Assembly: GCA_012032575.1 (NCBI GenBank)
Contig: JAAUSP010000567.1
Location: 1-5,088 of the forward strand
From: Anaerolineales bacterium
GTDB taxonomy: Bacteria > Chloroflexota > Anaerolineae > 4572-78 > J111
Direction: 5' to 3'
DNA: 5,088 nt
The notes under the pieces are model-generated. The model was not told the origin of the DNA. It did no database searches and saw nothing but the letters and a program-made list of their open reading frames with translations. Shown piece by piece: positions 1 to 4,688 of the stretch; within the stretch, counting starts at the first letter, position 1, and each line of letters starts with the position of its first letter. A program made the translations under genes and the position numbers.

Positions 1-79
1 CATGATCAGCTTGAATGCCTACTTTGGAGCCGGTTAAGAAGAACTTTTCCAAACCTTTATGCTTGAAATCTTTGATCAT
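1..79 (-). CDS. higB: HigB-family toxin, N-terminal fragment (gene continues beyond the left edge)
   Basis: The minus strand from ATG at 79-77 encodes 26 residues before the edge, starting MIKDFKHKGLEKFF and continuing with LTGSKVGIQADH. This matches the N-terminus of HigB toxins (RelE/ParE superfamily), which typically read MIKxFxHKGLxxFFxTGxxxGIQxxH. Known HigB proteins are ribosome-dependent mRNA interferases of about 92 residues, encoded upstream of the antitoxin higA. The rest of higB and higA should therefore lie to the left of this window. The catalytic residues are outside the window, so activity cannot be judged. The gene starts about 100 bases beyond an attC site in the same orientation, and GC in 1-180 is about 35 percent by my count, clearly lower than in the other genes here. 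Both points suit a toxin-antitoxin gene cassette. The start is the only ATG in frame and no Shine-Dalgarno sequence precedes it. Confidence 0.85.
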   Translation of the reverse strand, partial: MIKDFKHKGLEKFFLTGSKVGIQADH

Positions 80-85
80 AACAAT

Positions 86-114
86 ATTGTAACCTGTTAC
101 GTTGCAGGTTACAA
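86..114 (-). promoter_or_regulatory. Promoter embedded in a palindromic operator of the higB cassette
   Basis: On the minus strand TTGTAA (114-109) and TACAAT (91-86) are separated by exactly 17 bases, a plausible sigma70-type promoter. The same bases form a perfect 10-base inverted repeat, TTGTAACCTG at 87-96 and CAGGTTACAA at 105-114, with an 8-base centre. A bound repressor would cover both promoter elements. HigA antitoxins are helix-turn-helix proteins that repress their own promoter at such palindromes, so autoregulation is inferred. A second smaller palindrome, GTAAC-CT-GTTAC, is nested at 89-100. Transcription should begin about 7 bases after the -10 element, at or next to the ATG at 79, so the mRNA may be leaderless. 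Confidence 0.65.
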
Positions 115-176
115 ATCACAAATATCTCATTTTTGATCTTGAAGTGATACATTTTGTAGAGGGTGTGTTTTTAACA

Positions 177-299
177 GCCTAACGCCTAAGTTAAGCCGCA
201 CCGGGTCAGGCCCGCAGAAGTAGACCCACCCTGATCTGGGCCAGCAAACGAGGGTGGCCTTCTTCATATCCAGGTGTCGGCTTCAACGATTTGTTCGAG
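177..299 (-). other. Integron attC recombination site, about 123 bases
   Basis: Read on the minus strand, the parts are as follows: a degenerate R'' box CTCGAAC (299-293); spacer AAATCG; L'' TTGAAGCCG (286-278); a middle of about 78 bases; L' CGGCTTAA (198-191); spacer CTTAGGC; and a perfect R' box GTTAGGC (183-177, consensus GTTRRRY). L'' and L' are complementary apart from one extra base in L'', the bulge expected in attC. Spacer lengths of 6 and 7 and much of the arm sequence match the aadA7-type attC as I remember it. The middle also folds: CACC 199-202 with GGTG 273-276, AGAAG 216-220 with CTTCT 259-263, and CCACCCT 226-232 with AGGGTGG 251-257. Translated on the minus strand it gives NKSLKPTP, a tail often seen where cassette ORFs run into attC. 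Recombination would occur between G and TT of R'. Oddities are the poor R'' box, and the bulged base being C rather than the usual G on the strand that is recombined. Confidence 0.88.
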
Positions 300-500
300 G
301 GAACCGGGTCCGATATGGGGTTTACTCCATCGCTTCCCCGTTTTTTTGTCCCAGAATCTCTGTCCGGGACCAACGATTTAGCCGGTTTGATCGTCGTCGG
401 CACGGTTTTCGAGCCTTGTCAACAGGCCCAACCCGCCCGATTTCCACCCGCCGACGCACTTCACCCTTCCCGACCTTCGGGCTAACCCTTAACCTGTCTG
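300..500. other. Spacer between transposase stop and attC; no convincing gene
   Basis: I see no supported gene here. It could hold the 3' terminus (oriIS-like end) of the IS91-type element, the remains of the first cassette, or both. Visible structures are a small hairpin CCCGA-cct-TCGGG at 469-481, 20 bases past the transposase stop, and a hairpin at 348-370 (GTCCC pairing with GGGAC, with CAGA/TCTG inside). The second hairpin has a run of seven T at 341-347 on its plus-strand left side, the wrong side for a plus-strand terminator. The nonamer CAACGATTT at 371-379 also occurs in attC at 284-292. IS91-type ends carry subterminal hairpins, so either hairpin is a candidate, but I cannot identify a terminus from sequence alone. 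Confidence 0.4.
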
Positions 501-1757
501 TCACCGGCAGACCCCCTGGCGGGTCGGCTGGCTGATCAGGCTCAGGATCAAGGCCACCAACCAGGGCAGCCGCTCGAACTCGGCCCGTTTATACAAACTG
601 CCCTTGGCCCCGCAATAAGGACACAGGTCCACCGCTTCCTCACCCAACACCTGTTCTAACCAGGCCAGCAGGCTCAACTGGGGGATGACCGGCAAAGCCG
701 CCGGCAAGCCCAACAAGCGCCGGCAACGCGGCAGTTTCTCCTTCCGGGCGCTGCTGTGATGCAAGCCATAATACCGAATACGAACAAAGCCAGCCGGCAA
801 GATGTGTAACAAAAAACGGCGGATAAACTCTTCCCCCGTCACCGTCAATATTTTCTCCTTACCCTTGCCCCCGACCTCTGCCCGTTCCCGGTTATCAAAA
901 TAACGAAACCTGACCAGGCCCTTTTCGATGCTCTCCAGCCGGTAATTGGAGATGGCGACCTGATGGACATACCGGCTCAAATATTCCGTCACTGCCTCCG
1001 GTCCGGCAAACGGCTTGATGAACACTTCCCATTTCTTGGCCCGCAGTTCGGCCAACAACCCAGCCAGCGCTGCCTCCGCTGCCTCATCGGCCAACACAAT
1101 CTCCTGCCGCTGCACCAGCCGCTCGATCCCGCACAACAGCCTGTCCCGGTACGCCGCCGACAATTCAACTACATTGAGCAGATAATGGTTGCTTTTGGGT
1201 TTGACCCACTTGTTTCCATCCAGGCTCAGCCCACCCCCGGTCGAGATGCAGTGCAGATGAATGTGATCCTCCATCTGCTGCCCCCAGGTATGCAGCACCG
1301 CCGTGAGGCCCAACTCACAGCCTAACTCTTGCCTGGCTTTGGCCTGTAACACCTCGCTGGCCGTCTGAAACAACAGGTCATACATCGCTCGTTTGTTGTC
1401 CCGAAACAGGGCGTTGAGGGCGTGGTCGGTGGTGAAAACGATGTGGAAATAGGGGATGGGGAGCTGCATCACCTTCTGCTGCTCAACCCATTTGGCCCGC
1501 TCGTACTTTTGACACTGGTTGCAGTGCCGATCCCGGCAGCTATTGTAGCGAAACACCAACGCTCCGCACTCGTTGCACTGGTCTATTCGACCGCCCAGGG
1601 CTGGGGTCCGGCACGACATCATGGCTCCGACGACTTTGGCTTGCTGAGGACTAACCCGATGTTTACGGCGATACTCGTCCCAATGTTCGCGGAAGACATC
1701 GGCGACGGTCAGGGGGGTGCTGCTGCGGTAGGTGATATACTGGTTCGGTACGGGCAT
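501..1757 (-). CDS. IS91-family transposase (HUH superfamily, two-tyrosine Rep-type)
   Basis: A complete 418-residue protein. The N-terminal zinc-binding domain shows Cys61, Cys64, Cys74, Cys79 and Cys82 (CNECG, then CRDRHCNQC). The catalytic domain has the HUH metal-binding motif DHIHLHC (His165 and His167), followed by a GGG turn at 174-176, and the paired tyrosines Tyr259 and Tyr263 in EYLSRY. A second CPYC motif (379-382) lies near the C-terminus. This order is diagnostic of IS91/ISCR transposases, which nick single-stranded DNA and move by a rolling-circle-like mechanism without target duplication, preferring tetranucleotides such as GAAC or CAAG. The length fits the family and all key residues are present, so the gene looks functional. 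The ATG at 1757 has no good Shine-Dalgarno sequence, and an in-frame stop lies upstream at 1793-1791. It is divergent from intI and ends about 200 bases before attC, in the place of a first gene cassette. Plus-strand frames opposite it are shadows. Confidence 0.94.
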   Translation of the reverse strand: MPVPNQYITYRSSTPLTVADVFREHWDEYRRKHRVSPQQAKVVGAMMSCRTPALGGRIDQCNECGALVFRYNSCRDRHCNQCQKYERAKWVEQQKVMQLPIPYFHIVFTTDHALNALFRDNKRAMYDLLFQTASEVLQAKARQELGCELGLTAVLHTWGQQMEDHIHLHCISTGGGLSLDGNKWVKPKSNHYLLNVVELSAAYRDRLLCGIERLVQRQEIVLADEAAEAALAGLLAELRAKKWEVFIKPFAGPEAVTEYLSRYVHQVAISNYRLESIEKGLVRFRYFDNRERAEVGGKGKEKILTVTGEEFIRRFLLHILPAGFVRIRYYGLHHSSARKEKLPRCRRLLGLPAALPVIPQLSLLAWLEQVLGEEAVDLCPYCGAKGSLYKRAEFERLPWLVALILSLISQPTRQGVCR

Positions 1758-1807
1758 CGGAGGATGAACGGGTTGAAGAATGAGTTTAGGTTATTTAATC
1801 CTTTACT

Positions 1808-1825
1808 TTACCTCATTATCCTCCT
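1808..1825 (-). promoter_or_regulatory. Strong Shine-Dalgarno with a two-codon minigene upstream of the transposase
   Basis: On the minus strand a perfect AGGAGG (1825-1820) stands three bases before ATG AGG TAA (1816-1808). This is a complete two-codon reading frame 50 bases upstream of the transposase start, which itself lacks a ribosome binding site. It could act as a translational brake or reinitiation leader for the transposase, or be a leftover of a former gene start. The sequence is plain; the role is inference. Confidence 0.3.
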
Positions 1826-1882
1826 ATGGGCAAATTTAAGCCTTATCGTAGAACAAATGTTTCCTCGAACAATTTGTAGACC

Positions 1883-1944
1883 GAAGCTTCCGTCCGATGA
1901 CATCGCACCGTCGCCTCCGTCCGATGACTTATGACGGAAACTTC
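1883..1944. repeat. Palindromic block with a 13-base direct repeat in the intI-transposase intergenic region
   Basis: GAAGCTTCCGTC (1883-1894) and GACGGAAACTTC (1933-1944) are inverted copies with 11 of 12 matches. Between and overlapping them TCCGTCCGATGAC occurs twice, at 1889-1901 and 1916-1928, with a period of 27 bases. A further small palindrome CGAT-gac-ATCG... lies at 1895-1905. Direct and inverted repeats of this type occur in attI sites, where they are extra integrase-binding sites, and at the ends of HUH elements. Either reading is possible and none is proven. The rest of 1758-2075 contains the promoters listed separately and no gene. Confidence 0.45.
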
Positions 1945-1980
1945 ATTCTCCGAACCGCCCAGGCGGAAAGTTCTGCCTCC

Positions 1981-2009
1981 ATTGTAACCGAATTTGCCTT
2001 TTTTGTAAA
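1981..2009 (-). promoter_or_regulatory. Predicted cassette-direction promoter (Pc-like)
   Basis: Minus-strand TTTACA (2009-2004) and TACAAT (1986-1981) are each five of six to the sigma70 consensus and are exactly 17 bases apart. The predicted transcript starts near 1974 and runs toward the transposase and the attC/toxin cassette. This is the position and direction of the common cassette promoter Pc in integrons, which sits by intI and points away from it. It overlaps the divergent intI promoter, so the two should compete for polymerase. It could equally serve only as the transposase promoter. Confidence 0.6.
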
Positions 2010-2022
2010 TGGCGGCTATAAT
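1994..2022 (+). promoter_or_regulatory. Predicted intI promoter
   Basis: A perfect -10 TATAAT (2017-2022) lies 17 bases after TTGCCT (1994-1999, four of six to consensus). Transcription would start near 2029, leaving a leader of about 47 bases before the intI ATG at 2076. A GGAG ribosome binding site at 2065-2068 has 7-base spacing and confirms that start. A box ACCCAAC at 2051-2057 (GTTGGGT on the minus strand) is the only exact GTTRRRY match between intI and the transposase that is oriented toward the cassettes, so it is a weak attI crossover candidate. Confidence 0.75.
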
Positions 2023-2075
2023 AGAACAAACGGTCCAAACAAATATTCTAACCCAACATCTTCTGGAGACACCTC

Positions 2076-3041
2076 ATGCCCGACCCCGCCCCCAAACTGC
2101 TCGATCAAGTGCGTTATATTCTGCGTGTCAAACACTACTCCATCCGCACCGAAGAAGCCTACCTGGACTGGATCAAACGCTACATCCTCTTTCATCACAA
2201 ACAACACCCCAAAGAACTCAACAGCCCTGAGATTGAGGCGTTTTTAACCCATCTGGCGGTGGAACTGCATGTGGCGGCCTCCACTCAAGATCAAGCCCTG
2301 TCGGCGGTGTTGTTCCTCTATCGCGAAGTGCTGCGGCAAGACCTGCTGTACCCCATTGACGCCGTCCGGGCCAAACAGCCCACCCATTTGCCAACCGTCC
2401 TGTCCAAAGCCGAAGTCAACCGCCTTTTGAGCCGCCTGTCCGATCCCTACGAGTTAATGGCCAAACTGCTCTACGGCTGCGGTCTGCGCCTGATGGAATG
2501 TGTTCGCCTGCGGGTTAAAGATGTAGATTTTGACCAGCATCAAATCATCATCCGCTCCGGCAAAGGCCAAAAAGATCGGGACACCCTGCTGCCCGACAGC
2601 CTTATCCCGCCGCTACAGCGCCAGCTTCGTTATGCCAAAGCCTTGCATGAGAACGACCTGGAACGAGGCTACGGCCAGGTTCATCTTCCCTTTGCCCTGG
2701 AACGCAAGTACCCCAACGCCAATCGGGAATGGGGCTGGCAATACGTCTTTCCATCCTCCAAACTTTCCTCTGATCCCCGCGCCGGTTACATGCGCCGCCA
2801 CCACCTGGATGAAACCGGCCTGCAAAAAGCGGTCAAAGCGGCGGCCAGGGCTGCCGAAATTAACAAATTGGTCGGCTGCCATACCCTACGCCACTCCTTT
2901 GCCACGCACCTCCTTGAGGCCGGTTATGATATCCGCACCATTCAGGAGTTGCTGGGCCACAAAAGCGTTCAGACCACTATGATCTACACCCACGTGATCA
3001 AACGGGGTGGGCTGGCCGTGCGCAGCCCTTTGGACAGTTAA
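2076..3041 (+). CDS. intI: Integron integrase (IntI-type tyrosine recombinase)
   Basis: A complete 321-residue protein, the usual IntI length. The N-terminal SAM-like DNA-binding domain covers about residues 4-90. The catalytic domain has Arg138 (GCGLRLME), beta-hairpin Lys163 (GKGQKDR), His269 and Arg272 (HTLRHSF), His295 (ELLGH) and the nucleophile Tyr304 (TMIYTHV). What sets it apart from XerC/XerD is the integron-specific insertion at about 190-242, with [21 protein letters not shown] and [14 protein letters not shown], and the C-terminal [10 protein letters not shown] signature. IntI catalyses insertion and excision of gene cassettes between attI and attC, cutting attC as a folded single strand. 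The attC at 177-299 and the cassette-direction promoter support that job here. ATG is supported by GGAG seven bases upstream. It is intact, with coding composition like the flanking genes. A bidirectional terminator follows 113 bases after the stop. Some IS91-family elements are reported to carry such recombinases too, so it could belong to a composite element. Confidence 0.95.
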   Translation: MPDPAPKLLDQVRYILRVKHYSIRTEEAYLDWIKRYILFHHKQHPKELNSPEIEAFLTHLAVELHVAASTQDQALSAVLFLYREVLRQDLLYPIDAVRAKQPTHLPTVLSKAEVNRLLSRLSDPYELMAKLLYGCGLRLMECVRLRVKDVDFDQHQIIIRSGKGQKDRDTLLPDSLIPPLQRQLRYAKALHENDLERGYGQVHLPFALERKYPNANREWGWQYVFPSSKLSSDPRAGYMRRHHLDETGLQKAVKAAARAAEINKLVGCHTLRHSFATHLLEAGYDIRTIQELLGHKSVQTTMIYTHVIKRGGLAVRSPLDS

Positions 3042-3153
3042 GAGGGGACGCCAGGCCAGTGCTGCCCCCCCCGCCTCGTTCAGCCTGGATAAAAAATTAT
3101 CATTGTTGAGTCCGATCCTTTCTCTTAGAAGAGGGTCTAATATTCAGAAAATG

Positions 3154-3190
3154 AAAACAGGGCTGGCTGTATGAGCCAGGCCCTGTTTTT
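3154..3190 (+). terminator. Rho-independent terminator, probably bidirectional
   Basis: AAAACAGGGC plus TGGCT (3154-3168) pairs with AGCCA plus GCCCTGTTTT (3174-3189) across a 5-base loop GTATG, with one bulged G. It ends in five T on the plus strand and begins with four A, giving U on the minus strand. It lies between the convergent intI and alpha/beta-hydrolase genes and can stop both transcripts. The bases from 3042 to 3153 hold a run of eight C at 3065-3072 and a tiny AT hairpin, and no gene. Confidence 0.85.
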
Positions 3191-3207
3191 GGGCGGGAGC
3201 AGTTGAT

Positions 3208-3354
3208 TGACTGACAGATTTAATATTTCACCGCTGAGGACGCCGGGGTCGCAGAGATTTTCACCCGCACCTGCGGTGGGGCAGGTGTGAATTTCTCGGC
3301 GGTCTTTGTGCTCTCGGCGGTTAATTTGAGCCACAAGGTTAAATTAGTCAGTCA
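3208..3354. repeat. Nested inverted-repeat element, about 147 bases (MITE- or REP-like)
   Basis: The outer arms TGACTGAC-AG-ATTTAA (3208-3223) and 3339-3354 are inverted copies with 14 of 16 matches. Inside them a second pair of arms (3251-3264 with 3287-3300, 11 of 14; and the ACCGC regions near 3230 and 3316) makes a long imperfect hairpin, closed by CACCTG 3268-3273 with CAGGTG 3282-3287. The inner text, CACCGCTGAGGACGC and CTCGGCGGTCTTTGTG, resembles the gene-free CCGCAGAGG/CTCTGCGG type interspersed repeats found in many bacterial genomes. It has no coding capacity, and I could not see a target-site duplication. Confidence 0.55.
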
Positions 3355-3388
3355 GCCAGGGGATGGTCAAAGATGGAGGCTAAAAATA

Positions 3389-4619
3389 TCAGGACCCTAC
3401 GGCGTCACTGCCCTTGACATACCTATCAAAAAACTGGATAGACCGTTCCATCGCCGTCTCAAAACTGTTCGAGATGTTGTGATTATCATTCTCGTACAGG
3501 TAAAGTTCGACCGGCTGGCCGGCGGCCTCCATTTCGGCCTGCAACGTTTCCGAAAATTCGACCGGAACCGAGTCATCCGCCGTGCCGTGGTGGAGTTGGA
3601 TCGGGCCGGATAGGGCGCTCAGGTAAGCATTGGGCGAGATCGAGGCCCAAAACTCCGGGTTTTCCTCCGGCGAGCCGTAAGTTTCCACCAATTCCTGTCG
3701 CCAGCGCCGGCGCGGATTGGTGGGGTCGGGTGTGGGCGTAGCCTCGCCGCTGCTTTCGCTGCGGCGACGCCAGCGCTCCAGCATATCAGGATACGAGGCG
3801 ACCACTCCGGCCCAGATAACCCCGGCTTTGATGTCCGAATTGACAACCATCGCCCGCAGCGTAATTTGCCCGCCCATCGAATGGCCCCACATCCCAATCC
3901 GGTTGGGGTCGGTCTCCGGCAAAGTTTTAACCGCGGTGACGGCGTTCAGCACATCAATGGTATAAGCCGGTGAGCCATAGCCGCCGCTCGCCTCGCCTTC
4001 GGAGCTGCCGTGGCCGCGATAATCGGAGCGGAAAACGATGTAGCCGTTGCGGGCGAAAGCGTCCACGTAAGCCACATAACGCTCGGTGGTGCGATACTGC
4101 GACGGCGGAATGTAGCCGTGATTGAAAATGACCATCGGCCAGCCGCTCGCGGGTTTTTCGCCCTGGGGAATGGTCAACATGGCGTAAATCTTGTTCCCTT
4201 CCGACAGATAGGAAACCACATAACGCTCATAATTGACCCCCGCTTCCAGCGTTTCTTCGATGGTGATCTCGCTGCCCGGATACTCCTGCCGGCGCATGCT
4301 TTCGATCATCAAGGGATGGGTGGGCGTCGGCGTTGGGGTTGGAGTAAAGGTTGACGTGGGGCTGGGGGTGTTTGGTGGGAGTTGAGGTTTGGGTGGGCGT
4401 GGAGGTGGTTGTCGGGGTAGCGGTTGGCGTGGGCGTCGGCGTGCTGGTACGGGTCGGCACAACCAAAACAACTTCCACCGCCTGAGTCGCTTCGGGCGGG
4501 GCAGTGGAAGTCGCCTCGACAACAGGGCTGCCCCCGCACGCCGCCAGGATGAGCAGGCCCAAACTTAGAGCCAGGCCCGGTTTGAAAAGGTTGATTATTT
4601 TTAAGCTAAATTTTTCCAT
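3389..4619 (-). pseudogene. Secreted lipoprotein of the alpha/beta-hydrolase fold (prolyl-oligopeptidase/esterase type), frameshifted in its linker
   Basis: The reading frame starting at ATG 4619 encodes a lipoprotein signal with lipobox LAAC (Cys28), then a Thr-Pro-rich linker (about residues 55-82) that spaces the enzyme from the membrane. At codon 83 (AAA, 4373-4371) the frame must shift past one extra base. The other frame then continues the Thr-Pro linker and the whole catalytic domain to the TGA at 3391-3389. Joined, the protein is about 409 residues. The catalytic triad is Ser in GHSMGG (codon 3880-3878), Asp in HGTADDSVP (3577-3575) and His in ENDNHN (3481-3479), with NHG near the oxyanion hole. 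The substrate is unknown; an exported esterase or peptidase is likely. All catalytic residues survive, so the single-base shift is either a sequencing error or a recent mutation. The linker style suggests Chloroflexota. No clear ribosome binding site was seen. Confidence 0.8.
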
Positions 4620-4647
4620 TGGTTATCGTTGACGAGAATAATGAAAA

Positions 4648-4677
4648 GGAGTCAAACGGCTTAAGCCGTTTGACTCC
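4648..4677 (-). terminator. Perfect 30-base palindromic terminator
   Basis: GGAGTCAAACGGC (4648-4660) and its exact complement GCCGTTTGACTCC (4665-4677) flank a TTAA centre, giving a perfect palindrome. On the minus strand it is followed by TTTT, which makes it an intrinsic terminator 11 bases after the dienelactone-hydrolase stop. Only about 28 bases remain between it and the lipoprotein start, with no clear promoter, so the downstream gene may depend on readthrough or on a promoter overlapping the hairpin. Confidence 0.85.
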
Positions 4678-4688
4678 GGTAAACTCCC

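Larger units (their letters stand above)
283..1880 (-). mobile_element. Possible IS91-like element bracketed by an imperfect 22-base inverted repeat
   Basis: The segment 283-304, read on the minus strand, matches 1859-1880 read on the plus strand at 18 of 22 positions, including the core CCTCGAACAA. These would be inverted ends of a 1.6-kb unit holding only the transposase gene, a normal size for an IS91-type element. IS91-family elements usually have at best short terminal repeats, and the left copy coincides with the R''-spacer-L'' half of attC. The true element borders may therefore be elsewhere, for example right next to the GAAC at 296-293 (minus strand). The transposase is certain; the boundaries are not. 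Confidence 0.35.

Noticed and set aside
341..370. T7 run and hairpin as an intrinsic terminator after the transposase
   Set aside because: The T run precedes the hairpin on the plus strand and becomes A on the minus strand, so it has the wrong polarity for either direction.
206..418. Minus-strand open frame running into attC (starting at GTG 403), ending with NKSLKPTP and more
   Set aside because: The NKSLKPTP tail is simply translated attC. The upstream part has no recognisable domain, no ribosome binding site and a stop at 421, so I treat it as attC read-through or the end of a destroyed cassette gene, not a gene of its own.
963..1934. Plus-strand open frames opposite the transposase
   Set aside because: They are antisense shadows of a well-conserved transposase and show no domain of their own.
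1955..1966. Hairpin CCGCC-CA-GGCGG between the promoters and the transposase
   Set aside because: The stem is only five pairs with a two-base loop and no T run, so it is not a terminator and is too small to call a site.
2024..2035. GAAC-AAAC-GGTC next to the intI transcription start, resembling a Gram-positive-type LexA box (GAAC-N4-GTTC)
   Set aside because: Seven of eight positions match, but one half-site is broken and the host's LexA motif is unknown. SOS control of intI is known in other bacteria, so it stays only a possibility.
2051..2057. GTTGGGT (minus strand) as the attI crossover point
   Set aside because: It fits GTTRRRY but lies only 19 bases from the intI start, inside its leader, and a match to this loose motif is expected by chance. 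It is kept as a weak candidate only.
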